From: Acanthochromis polyacanthus
Taxonomy: Eukaryota > Chordata > Actinopteri > Pomacentridae
Length of the DNA stretch: 64,000 nucleotides
Direction: 5' to 3'
NCBI RefSeq assembly: GCF_021347895.1
Contig: NC_067127.1
Location: 15,720,984 to 15,784,983 of the forward strand
In this document: piece by piece, positions 11,780 to 23,600 of the stretch
How the letters are laid out: every line of letters starts with the position of its first letter
Position numbering within the stretch: the first letter of the stretch is position 1
Program-made: the position numbers and the translations under genes
Notes under the pieces: model-generated
Seen by the model: only the letters and a program-made list of their open reading frames with translations
Told to the model about the DNA's origin: nothing
The model's database searches: none

Positions 11780-12543
11780 CAGGGGGGTCAAACATGCGGC
11801 CCACGGGCCAAAACCGGCCCTCCTGATGGTTCAGTCCGGCCCTCAAAGTGTAAAAATTCCAGAGAAGACCTTAACTGTAGATTGTAAATTAGTAAAAGTA
11901 TAAATTTAAAATCATTTCTAGACCATGACAAGTTGTTTTGATCATAAAGTAAAATACTAGTTTGCTCATTGTTCTTTTGTCATTTTGTGCCTCATTTTTG
12001 TAACATTTTGTCTTGTTTTTGTTGTTTTGTTTCTTGTTTTTGTCGTTTTGTGTTTCCTTTTTGTATCGCTTGCGTTTGTCTATTGTCATTTTGTGTCTTA
12101 CTTTGTTGTTTTGTGTATCGTTTTTGCGGTTTTGTGTTTTTTTTTGTCATTTTTGTCTCTGTCATTTCAGCATTATTTATCTGATTTGTGTTGTTTTGAT
12201 CAAAGTAAAATAATGGATCATTCAGTTCCAGATAGCTGTGACTAAATGTTTTGTTCCTTTGTAGACACTCTATGATCTGGATGCTGTAATGTGTAAATGA
12301 TAAACTGAGGCATAATGTTGTTGAAATTTAACTTATTTTTCTTCAGAAATTTCAGGTTGTTCATAATGTTTTGTAAAAAGATCATTTGTTAAATATGAAC
12401 ATTTTCAGAATGTACTTTTTGGTACCAAAAACAGGAAAATTTTTTAGTTATGGCTATTTATAAGTTACTATGCTCCATTAAGCCCGCTTGAGATCAAATT
12501 GGGCTGAATGCGGCCCTGAATTAAAACGAGTTTGACATCCCTG
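11780..12543. mobile_element. Non-autonomous hAT transposon, complete ends
   Basis: The left end reads CAGGGGGGTCAAACATGCGG. The right end, read inward on the minus strand, is CAGGGATGTCAAACTCG, giving terminal inverted repeats of the form CAGGG-N2-GTCAAAC. An exact 8-bp target duplication CTCTACAC flanks it (11772-11779 and 12544-12551), the hallmark of hAT insertion. The subterminal GCGGCCC/GGGCCG-rich segment is familiar from abundant fish hAT families. The 764-bp element carries no transposase. Its interior has a T/G-rich tandem array (about 11972-12170), which produces several spurious Phe/Val/Cys-rich open frames. The exact duplication and intact ends suggest a fairly recent insertion. 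Confidence 0.92.
11972..12170. repeat. T/G-rich degenerate minisatellite inside the hAT element
   Basis: About eight or nine diverged units of roughly 20-24 bp built on the theme TTTTTGTCATTTTGTGTC. Unit lengths vary. It belongs to the transposon, not to the flanking DNA. Confidence 0.75.
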
Positions 12544-15500
12544 CTCTACACTGACATGAGATCCTCTTGAAGGAGATTGGCTCAGCTAACCAGTAAGCCA
12601 ACATGCCAGTCCACCACAACAACAGCATTCAGAAAAAAAAACCTCACATCGTTTTCTGCATCAACCTGCAGAAACTTTGCTTGTTCAGACTATGACCTCC
12701 CAGAAATGGCAGCCAGCCAGCGGGTCCCAAAAGTAGGCTCCTCCATGCACTCCCACCCAGTCGGTTGACCTACGACAGCATCAAAACTTGCCCATCACTG
12801 TGATGCAACACTGACAACTTCTGCGAGAGAACCCCACTGAAATAAATAGAGGTCATTCCCAGACTTGTCACTTCTCTGAACCCTCCTCAGCTCCCCCACT
12901 CCAAACACCCACAGAGACATTTTCAGGGCCCCATGTGGAAGATGCAGAACTGTGACCAAACTCCTCCAGGGAGCAGCTACCTAGCAGTGGTACACCTGCC
13001 ACATAATATTTCAAAGGACAGAGAACACACATACGCAGCGTACTGAACGCCTTGCTGTGAAACAAAACCGAAAGCTATAAGAAACATGCTGTTATGGGAA
13101 TACATTACTCATAGTGTAACACATGGCCACGTACTGCAGCGTAGATCAAACATGTTGGAATACAGTTGAAGCTACCACACAGTAAGCACACGTGCACTGG
13201 TGGTTTGGATAGATGGTACAGTAAAACCTCATTAGGTGCCAGGTTGGAGCCTGGCCAGGCGCTGTTTCTTTTTCATTTCTCCTTCCTCTTTGTGCTTTTC
13301 TGTTTGCTTGTATCAATCTCTCCTTCTCTCTTGCCTCCAATTCTTCCCAAATCGCCCTGTCTGTCTCTCAGCAGTGTTGCAAATGAAATATGTCGAACTG
13401 CTGAATTTAGCAAAGGTTTATGTCGAGAAAACGCAAGGTCATGCGTAGCATCAGTGGGCTCCCCACCTGCTTTACTGCAATCCATTTGCTGTGTGTATTT
13501 ATCACGGATGCAGCCATTTCTGCACTGAGGGCTGTGCCACACTGTGCATACGCTCACTATTTTACCCCCGACAGAAATGCCTCACCAGGGAGAAGCCTTT
13601 AGTAGAGCACATATAAACTCTCGCCTTTTAGTGGCATGGGAAATGCTGAAATGCATACATTTATGGGGCCTCTTTCTGAGCGCTATACTAAACTCAAGAG
13701 TTTGACCTTGCCACAGCTTTGCACAGGCTTTATTTGAAATCGCTGAACTGACTGTTTTAAACAATGGATAATTAATGGTCTTTATCCCATTCCTAGGAGT
13801 GCTTTAGATATCTGGTCATGTCAACACACACAGTGGATGAGCAAATGCAAAAAAAATGCAGCTTTTATACAATACAAAAAGGGAGTTTGGGTGGAAGGTT
13901 TAGATGTAGAAGTGATACATTCACTTGAGTAGTCTCGTCTTTGGTTAAAAGAAATGGAGCAGCAACTTGTTGGACTTCCATGCGCTCCAGTCTGCGACCA
14001 TTAGATAAGAAAAGCAAACAGGAGATAACAGAGTGGTGCTCGATCTCTCAGCAAGCCTGCATCAATGCTGCTAATGCATTGTGCACTTTAAGCTCACTTT
14101 AAGGTGAGCTTTGATGACACAGGCAGCTGGGTGATGTTTCCATATGTTCAACAAACATGAGAGGCCCCATATAGCTGGGTCACACACAAGTATTCTGAGC
14201 ACTGTTGGCCTCAGTGCGGCAGCATGATGGACGGGAGCATATCCCAGTTTCCTCCCCCAGTCCCCATAATTCATAGCAGTCCTGCCTTTTGCACAACCGT
14301 CTGTTGTTCTTCAGAGTATTTTGGCAATCAGAGCCACATGCGGCAAGAGCATTTATCTTACTTTCACAAAAATGTGTACTTAATGAGATAATTTGGGCTA
14401 CTATGGTAGATTGGCAGGACAGAAAAGTTTCAATGTGTGGTCCAGGTCCAGCTCAGGAGTATGGGAACTACTTGCGCAATAAATGGTACAAGCTGCCTGC
14501 TTTAACTGATGCATTCACTAGATATGAAGAGAAATCCATGCTAGATACAAGACACAGACTAAGGGGATGTTTTTACCTCCAAGTTTCACAAGGTGAGCTG
14601 TGCAATCAGTCATCAGTTTCACCCCAGCTAAGAGGAATCATTTAGCCCACAGCCTTTTTGCACACAAGCAGGTCTCCCTCTCTGCCAGATCCAGCAGATG
14701 CCTACTACTGCCATATTGACCTTTAAAATATGCCTCACCATCTGATTTCCTTTTTAAGCCCAACATAAGAAGTTACCAAAAGAGAGAGGTAGGGAGAAAT
14801 GAAAAAGGGAGAAAAACTGAGATGCATAAAAATCACAAAATAATCTGGATTCTGCAGTTAGGCATGACAGCTGCTGCTCTTCTCATCCAAAGAGAATCAA
14901 TTCAGATTCATGTTATCCAAAACTTTTCCTTCCAAATAATACCATAGCAGTTTCTAAAAACCTTTTTCTTCCAGGTATCTGAGAACAGTCGAACAAACAC
15001 TGTTTTCCATTTAAGTATGTCTGGACAGTCAGACCGCGTGCAACAGAAGCCTTGTAAAAGCTGAGAGGATTCTTTTTTAGTAGAGAGGCAAAAAATAAAA
15101 ACAACCTCTTAAATCCACCCCACAGCAGCTAAAAACACACAGACACATCAGCCAGATAGCACTTCTTCAAAGTAAACCCGCTCAGGATATGAAATGAAAT
15201 GATGAAGAGCAGGTGAAAAACATTGCACACATCAGTGCTGCCGCTCAGGCAGAGCTGAAAATAGTTCTCCACACCTGACTGAGGAGACAGAGAGAGTCTA
15301 AAGGATGGACAGCGATTCAAGGTTGCTGTCGGTGTGCCTGTACACTTCAGGATAAATGATAGAAACAGATGAATTTTACACTCCAAAGCCCCACAGCTGA
15401 CAATTATATAACTCAGTAAGGTGAGGCTAAGATGATGCAAGTAGTAAGGTAAGCACACATTTATAACTTCATTAAACTATAAGAGTTACTGGCAGCTAAA

Positions 15501-16451
15501 ATTGTCTGAGGGAATTCTAGAGCAGAGGCAACTGAAGTTCTCTCTGTCTATAAGATATATTTTGGGTTTCCACTGCCCACCACTCATTGCCTTGCTCTAC
15601 CATGTTATATTCATCTGGAATAGCACAAATTAAACATTCTTGTTTCTATGAATGATGATGATACACTGTGACAAGCATTAAAGGGTAGCTCAGTGTTTTT
15701 CTTTACTCTGCCTTCAAAGAAATGCAGATTCTGTCGAAAAGACCCAGCCCACATATTTCACTGGAATACTGTAGAGGGTGGCCTGAGGCACCTTGACAGG
15801 AAGACATACTATGAGCAACACAGTATTGCCTTTCAAAATAAAAAAATGCACAAATAATAAAGATAAATCTGCAGGTTTGAGGCAGCCGTCTTTGTTCAGT
15901 AGTGAAGCAGCTGCAAAGTCAAGAGCTATTTCCTATTTCTTTAGATGCAGTTATGTATTTCAAGCATCACACCAATAATAAAGCAGATGTGTCAATCAAG
16001 ACAATATTACAGGAGAGTGTCTACCTGCTTAACATTAACTGCAATGATATACCCTTCACTGATTACCATGTTGTCATAGAAACAGTGGCCACAGCAATCA
16101 GTCTGTCAACGTATGGCCGAGAATGGGATTCGTATCTCATGTAGGTTGGAAAACAATACAGCGTAATCATTCATTTAGAACTCTATGTAGCTGCAAAGAT
16201 GCAATTGTGTATGCATAATTGTGCACATTGTACATTAATATGAGTTGTATGGTATGTTTACTTGCAGGCTGAGCAAGAGCATAATTTGTATTGTTATGCA
16301 GCATTTTATAAAGTATACAATAACAAATGAGGAACTACGGCCCTATGAGAATCTAATCTTATTGGTTGTTTACAAAGTGCTGCTCCTCTGAGACTTTTGA
16401 TCAAAGACTACTTCTTCTGCACTGGCAGTGACATGTGTAAACAGTGAGGGC

Positions 16452-16455
<4 letters not shown>
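12544..16455. other. Non-coding unique sequence
   Basis: No coding exon or recognised transposon. A perfect palindrome GCCTGGCCAGGC lies at 13249-13260, and a pyrimidine-rich stretch at about 13260-13380 creates overlapping Ser/Leu/Phe-rich open frames with no domain. Otherwise nothing is recognised. Confidence 0.55.

Positions 16456-16536
<81 letters not shown>
16456..16536. repeat. (GT)40 dinucleotide microsatellite
   Basis: 81 bp of uninterrupted alternating GT, running directly into GCGTGCGCG (alternating purine-pyrimidine). The open frames of 67-120 codons crossing it are poly-(Val-Cys) or poly-(His-Thr) artefacts. Confidence 0.98.
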
Positions 16537-16540
<4 letters not shown>

Positions 16541-17867
16541 CGCGGATGTTTGTGCATGTGCCTTTCTGGAAAATAAAAGACTGGAGGCAGGGGCCTCCTC
16601 CCATGTTGAGACTTGGATGAAAATTTTCTGTGAATACAGCAAAAACCGCGTGACAGCGTGCTTAATTATTTTTGGCTGTAGCAGGTCCTTCCTCAGCCTG
16701 GTGGTGCCCAGCGGTGTCTGCCTCTCAGGGGGCAGAGACGTGCCGCCATCTGGGGGTGTGTCTACATCGGCCTTGTTAGCACAAACCTAACTACAGACTT
16801 GTGAAATTACCTCTGAGACATCTTCAAAATACACACAGATTTGTGGCTATGGTAAATACATTGCCCTTATTGCAGTTCTCATAAATAAACAGGTAACATA
16901 CCATTTTCACCTTGCAGTATTTGCAGTGGAGAAGAAAATGGAAAGGTAACCTCAGTGGACATGAAAATGAAATATGAGAGTGTGAAATGGGGGTAAATGC
17001 GCTTGCTAGTGTTTTCTTTAAGCATCTGCTAAGGTGGGGTGTGACATTGCTGAGGTAGGCTACTGGAAGGGCACAATGTCTCCCGGATGACTTAAGGAAG
17101 AAGTTTCTCTCACTTGCCCATTGCTCTCCACGCATTTGGAAAAGACCAGTGGGGAATAATATATTTCTGCACACCTCCAAAAATGTATCTCAGGACAAAA
17201 AAATGTTTGTTTTCTTAAGTCTGCCTGTACTGGAAGTTTGAGTCTCAAATGAGCAAAAGAGAAAACAAGAGGTTACTTTAGGTTTTCTTGCCATACAATA
17301 AGCAACCCCCTTCCTCTGCCTCTACCCTCCCACTGTGCTAAGAGAAGAAGCAGGTTGCCTGATGATGTCAGGCACCCAACACTGACCTGGGAAATAAATC
17401 CTTTAACAGGTGGCCAGCATAGAGGGGAAGGGCTAAATCAGCAGCACACCTTCCTGCAGCCGGCAAGGCTAGCTGTTTTATGTGCCTTAATTACAGAGTC
17501 CTCCAAAACCATCACCTCCATCCCGTCTTCCCCTGCAACCCACTGCCCTTCATTCACCCTCTGACTCCAAGGAACAACACACAGACACAAACGTAATCAA
17601 GCACACGCAAGCTTTCCACCATCTATGCAATCTTTTCCCTTCAAATGTCAGGCGTTGGGTTAACACACTGTAACATGGAGATATGAAAGAGCTGCTGGCA
17701 GCTACAGGGAATATGCAACAAACTGAGATTTCACAGCTAAGAGAATGGCATGTTGTGACATCTATTCCTATGTGCCTCTGTTCATTGATAATTTTTGGAA
17801 TGATACTACCAGTTTTTGGCCCTTGACACCGCAACGAGATCAGCCATGTGTAGTTTTGTCAGTCTCT

Positions 17868-17929
17868 GTAGCTAAGCAACTGAGCATTACAGTGAAAGAG
17901 ACCAGCGCTTGCGGCGGTTGCTAGGGAAC
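17868..17929. promoter_or_regulatory. Pair of RFX X-box-like motifs
   Basis: GTAGCTAAGCAAC (17868-17880) and GTTGCTAGGGAAC (17917-17929) both resemble the RFX X-box, GTNRCC-N0-3-RGYAAC. Each departs from the first half-site only at its last base (T for C). The second half-site matches fully in the first motif and has one mismatch in the second. They lie 36 bp apart in a locally CpG-containing segment. RFX proteins act on ciliary gene promoters and on enhancers. No gene start is visible next to them, so an enhancer is as likely as a promoter. Confidence 0.35.
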
Positions 17930-18236
17930 TGCTAGAGAGTGTTACCACTTGTGAACGGCGCTTCGATAGATCAGCCTCTAATGGTTCAGGTCTGATGGAG
18001 CTTCACCTAGAAGGAGATGAGGGATTGGCAAGTAGGCAGCATCCTCCATCTCACCAGCTATACCATATGTCACAGCCGACAAGTCTCCAGACTCCCACGC
18101 ATCAGCACACATAACAACCAGATGAAAATAATGGCAGGTTTTTCCTCAGTAGGAAACCATTTGCATAGAAGTAGAGACTGAATAATTGAGAGGTGTGGGA
18201 GAGAGCAGGGTGGCTCAATTGGGAAGAAGGGATGTA

Positions 18237-18286
18237 TGCCTGCCAGCCAAATCCATTAGCCAGGCCTTGCTTGGCTGAGGCAGGCA
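18237..18286. repeat. Imperfect inverted repeat with NFI-like half-sites
   Basis: TGCCTGCCAGCCAA (18237-18250) faces TTGGCTGAGGCAGGCA (18271-18286). The arms pair fully apart from a two-base bulge, around a 20-nt spacer. TTGGCT/AGCCAA are NFI half-site-like. It could form a cruciform or be a protein-binding cluster. Confidence 0.5.
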
Positions 18287-20476
18287 GCTGATGGGAAGGC
18301 TCTGTTATCGGACACTAAAGGACACTAGGGCTGGCCATCACCACGCCTGCCCTCTCTACTCTTTGCCGCAGGGGGAGAAAGAGAGAAAGGAAGACAGAGA
18401 GGGGAAGGAAATGAGGCAAAATGACACAGACAAAACGAGAAATTGAGGGAGAGACCAATGAGGTTCAATAACAGAAAGACTGAGGAGGTGTTGCCCTATT
18501 ACAGCTTTATAATTGGCCTGCAAGGACGGTCAAATGAGAGGCTACTTATCGCACATTGCAGTTGCACAAGAATACTTGTCCATCTCTATAGCCAAAGCCC
18601 ATTTAAAAGAGCATTAGGACAAATGAGGCGTTGAAAAAGAGGACACCATCTCTCTATTTAAGCTGGGATTTAAAAAAAAAGAAGTGTTAGACAATTGTAT
18701 CTCATGAAAAAAGTAGATTTGTTGGATCCTTCTGGGAGTCTGGTTGTCCCACAGAATATCTCCATAGGACCAGCCCAGAGTTACCTTCACAGAGAACTTA
18801 TCTGCAGCACCAAATCTGCTACAGTACAAACAATCAAGTCTAAAGGTAAAGGATCTTTTTTAAATTATTTTGGGATATATAAACAAAATTAATTTGATGT
18901 ATCGTTCATTAAACAGCAGTCAAGCAATTATCAAATTTCATTTGCAGCAGTGAAGGTAAACACAGCACAAGGTAAAACGTACATAATTAATTTGTGGTGG
19001 CAGCATTAAAAGTTTACTTGGAACTTGTGTTAAAATAATTAATCTAAACGGGGTATAAGATTTAGTGAAGATTATGTTCTCATGATGATACATTTTCAGC
19101 TTGCATAAAGCATTCTTTTACATTCAAACATTATCTTTTTAATGGTTGTTTCTATATATGGGTGACAATACGGACAAGAACGTTAGTAGCACAACTTATT
19201 CTTATTATTCAAGGTGAGAAGAAGATGGACAAAAAACAAACTGTCTACTGCAGCATGCACAAGTAGGTATTTTTTGCAAGAACATTATTTATAACAACTG
19301 TATAAATCCACTGTACAATAAAAGATCTGCCGCCAAAATCTTCCTTTGTCGTCCTTCACTTTGTAGTGGTCAGAAGTCAGCTGTAAAAATGTCTAACTAG
19401 AGGCTATTAAAATTTTGATGGTCTAGTTTCAAACCAGGAACAAGGCCTAGAAAAAGTTAACAGCCAATATTTGACTACAGAGAATGGAGCAACTTCCAAA
19501 GAATCCCCACTAATTCTAACATCTCTTTTCATTTCTTTCCTCACATTTGCCATTTCAGTGTGTCTCCGTTAGCAGTTTACACTTAGTATCTCCGCGTGAA
19601 AGAAAAACACATTGCTGCAGTGATGCATTGCCAGTCAGATTTATGCAGCACAGTCTGGTGATCCTGGAGAGGGAGACATCCAAACAAAGAGAAGGAGAGG
19701 AGCACTATCCGAAGACTGAAGCAGCTTGTACTGAATCCAGTACAGCATAGCAAAGTCCTGGCTTTGAGTAAACACAGACGGAGACAACTCAAAATAATGA
19801 GCCTCAAACAATATTCACTGACCAGTCATTTCAATATAATGAATTTATTTAGGGGCCCTGGTTTATTCTTTGCTACTGCTACAAAATGAAATTAAAGAAA
19901 ACAAAAACAGAAACCATTCATATTCTGCAACAGCCACAAGGTTGGTGTATAAAAGATGTCTCGCCATCTGCCTTTTGAGCAGAACAACGGGAGGGCAAAA
20001 GAGAGAGACAGCGCCATAGAACACAGCAAACAATTGTCATTTGAGCCCCGAGTTTCAATGCCCCTTATCATGACAGAAGTACACGATAGCTTACAAACGG
20101 AGAATAAGAGGGGACAGCCACAGGGTCTGCTTTAAGAGGATACAGCTGCATGTGTTTACAAAGCTCACATCTCCCACACCTCTCTCTCTCCAACTCCTCT
20201 CTCAGACACACACTGAAAATCAAGCATGAACAGATATGCACAATTAAATTAGCTCCGAGCTCTGTTTAACCGCATCTGCCAAACAAACGACATAAAAAGG
20301 CACGACCCATAAAATTTCAACTTTCGGTTTTCCTGTCCTCATAAGTTCACTGAATGCAAAATTAGGTTGAAGGACATGCTACCCTTTAATGTTAAGAACA
20401 GAAGCATGTGAGTGTTAATAGAGGGTATTCGTCATTGGTAAATCATTCACTGTGAATACTCGCATAATCTTTCGGT

Positions 20477-20620
20477 GCAATTTGGTGGATGGCTTCAGCT
20501 AATGTGCTTTACTACACTAAGTGCGCAAATGCTTACCATGAATGGGAGCCATCAGGAATCAAACTGATAAGTCTTAGTGCCAACACTGAGCTCTACCCAT
20601 TCAGCTGCAGCACACATGAA
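20477..20620 (-). mobile_element. Decayed tRNA-derived SINE, antisense
   Basis: On the minus strand the head reads AGCTGAATGGGTAGAGC (A-box region, complement of 20590-20607). It is followed by AGTTTGATTCC (complement of 20555-20565), a one-mismatch B box GGTTCGANTCC. Further along, the tail GTAAAGCACATTAGCTGAAG...CACCAAAT aligns with the fish SINE/LINE tail I remember as GTAAGTCGCTTTGGATAAAA followed by GCGTCTGCCAAATG. The order head, body, tail is right for a SINE of about 140 bp. The anticodon region does not fold as a tRNA, so this is not a tRNA gene. No clear target duplication was found, suggesting an old insertion. Confidence 0.55.
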
Positions 20621-23600
20621 AAACATGCAGCCACTTACACCACAGAAAGTCTGAAATTAAAAGTTGTGTGTCTCTGAACAAACCCTGTAAGATTTGAAAA
20701 AAAAAAAGCTGCAATTTCAGCCTTTTTGAATGCTTTAACACCATTTTGCTGCTCTCAGAACAAGCAGGTCTGGAAATCTCAGTCCACATTAAAATAGGCC
20801 TTTTGCAAGAATAAATAGCAGCTATCACATACTAGTGGCACTGCATTTCAATGAGCTTGTTATAGTGCTACAGGAAGTGCATCCTTGCAATGAGTCAAAG
20901 CCTCATTTGCATGTTTTCATATTTAATTCTGGACAGCAGAGGCAGGTCTTGATTCGGCCTAATGTGACGCCTGACATTGCCTGAGCCCTGTAATTATTTT
21001 CCTGACCTGCCCAACAATCATCTTTCCTCCAGTTAATTGCTAACATAAACAAATCCTCAGGTGGTCCAAGTTTGCAGGGAGTGTTTTTCATGCGTAGCAG
21101 CAGTCTCACGGCAGCGACGACAACTGTCAAATTCTCCTGCGACTCATCACAAATCGTTCCATCGCTGCTTTATGAAGGGCTAAATTATAGTTCCTCCCAA
21201 ACAGAATGATTGAAAGACTGATTGATGATTGTTAGAAATTTCATGGCAAATGTATAATGCATCCCAGGCATAAATGTAAAAAAGTGTTCAGAAAAAGAAA
21301 AAAAAAAACTATTAAGTTCAGAATGAATAATTAATATAATTCGAACTCGCATTATTAAGCTTACTCAGCTATGAAAGCCATTGTTGCTGACTGTCCAATA
21401 TTTCAAAAGGCTTAGGAAAGAGGTAAATGTCTTTTTTTCCTTGGATATGGCGCTATGTTCTGCTCAGATATCAGCACAGTGGCACTTTTATTGTGGTTCT
21501 TTTGTGTCTTGTCTGTGTGTGCTTAATGTGTGGTGTGTTGTCGCTGTGAGTGAATATTTAATGAAGCCATGGCAAGCTCTCAACTGCTGTTCATCTGGGC
21601 AAGGAGTCAGCGGAAAAACTCTCTCTCTGGTTCTGCCATCTGTTGGAATCAATAAGGGGGCTTGAAACCCCCAGCCTCCATTCAGGGCTGCAGCATGTTG
21701 ACGATTAAAGGTAACCCCTCTCTCTGTTCCTGCAAGTCCTGCTCACCACCAGCAAGGTTAAATGGCAGGTGCTGAAAGAAGTATATTATACCCTGCACAG
21801 TAATGCTAATCCCTCAATTAAATTACAGCTCCTAAGCAGACAGGCCTTTCCTGGCGCTGCAGCTCCGAAAGCAAAGCCCTGTGACATGTTTGAGCACTAC
21901 AGTCCGCACTTCATGCTGCGGCTTTGGATGGATTTATGGAGGGAATGATACTCTGCAGAAAGACAACAGTACACAATGTGTTTGTGCAGCGTAACTAGAC
22001 ATTAAAAGCTTTGGGATGTGTTTGTTTAGCATGGCAGAAGCATTATGAAGCCTTCAAACAACAGGAACACTCAAAAATCCTCTTTGTCCTGTTTGCTTTC
22101 GTCTGATGTTTACAGTATGCGGCTGTCATGACTGCTCAGTACCAATATGTGTCTGCAGCAGATGGGAAAAGACTGAAGCAATGTCCCTCTTCTTCAGCCC
22201 AGAGGGGTGCTCCTCCTCTAATGGGGAAAAATAAGGTTGTTTAATTGTAGTTTATTTCGGAGCCTGATTGCTTTTATTGAGCTCCATTATTCTTGTTAAT
22301 GAGCCTGTAATGCGAATGCTGATAATGTGAGAGCAAGTCTTTTTCTCGCAATGTGAGATCCTAACATTTTCTGGCCACTAAATCCTTGACTAGTTTTGTT
22401 CCAAGCCGGGCATCTGTTTGCTGCTCCCTGCATCGTTGTCATTGACCTAGCAATCAGTCAGGAGTGAAACTTTATGTGCCACGGTTAACATTTCTTACCT
22501 GGAAACTGCCCCAGATGGAATGGAAAGCACAGAAGTGCTCTGGAAGGAAGGCATAAAGATAAATTATACTGGACACTCTCAAAAGATGTGTCACAGAAAT
22601 TCACATGAATATACTTTATAGCGAAGGATGTTTACTTCTCTGGGAGAGCTTATTGAGGAATGTTGGGATGGATATTTATTCAAGAGGCTATTTTTTTCAG
22701 TGGTTTTCTCCCAGATACACAAAAACTGTGCACAGAAACATTAATATCATGAACAATCTCTTGTGGAAGAGAGGAACAACATTTTGACTGCTATTTAGTA
22801 TTGGGAAACTAGACTGACATTAAATTGGGCTATGCAGTGACAAGTGTGCTAAAATGTCATTGGCATTTGGAACAGGGAGAAAGCATTAGCATTACACAAA
22901 GAGTGCATTATGAGTGAATAATGCACTGTGCTACCAGTTTGGACATGCAGCAAAGTGAATGTCAAAACTCATTGGAACCCACATTCTTCAGCTCATAGTG
23001 CTGCAGATCATGCTTAAACAAGGGTACAAGGAATCCTATCTTCTACCCATTCCTTCATTATGATAACCACAGAAACAGCACCAGAGGAGGGAGACGCCGG
23101 TGCCAGGAATGTAGATATAGATGGTAGCAGATAGTCAGCATGACAGCGACTCACTCACCACGGGTCACAGAAGGACTGGAGCCTTTGTCAACATGTGAAA
23201 GGCAGGAGAACATCCTGAACGCCACGTGGCAAGCTCACAGACAAAATGTACACCCAACTCTGGATACTTTGCAGTTTTCAATTCACCTGACCCAAATGTC
23301 TGAGGATTATGAGATAAAGGCGCTCAAAATGAAAAATAAAAAATCCACATCAAAAGGACACTGATGTCTGAAGTTCCAAAGCGGGGACCTTGCAGCTGTG
23401 ATTGCCAATAGACACAGAAACCCTGATACACATCACACAAGGTCTGATGTTTACATCATCCCTACTGCCAAAAAATCAAAATCTTTACAACTAAACTGCA
23501 TTTTCAATCATGTTTTGAGGAAGCTTAGTTTTTTCTGGATTAGGGTTTTTTGGTGGCATATATACAGTATTTTTCAACTGCTGGTCTCTTTTAGCCAACT

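Larger units (their letters stand above)
16537..20476. other. Non-coding sequence with candidate regulatory patches
   Basis: No coding exon seen. The stretch carries paired X-box-like motifs (17868-17929), an inverted repeat with NFI-like half-sites (18237-18286) and a purine-rich tract (about 18372-18412). The 17.4-18.4 kb part is less AT-rich than its neighbours. The remainder shows nothing recognisable. Confidence 0.5.

Noticed and set aside
11969..12245. Overlapping Phe/Val/Cys-rich frames in all three plus phases
   Set aside because: They arise from the T/G minisatellite inside the hAT element, which reads open in every phase.
16370..16790. Open frames up to 120 codons with poly-(Val-Cys) or poly-(His-Thr)
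   Set aside because: They are translations of the (GT)40 array, and the flanking residues show no domain.
20540..20620. tRNA gene on the minus strand
   Set aside because: A- and B-box-like strings are present, but the anticodon arm does not fold and a SINE tail follows.
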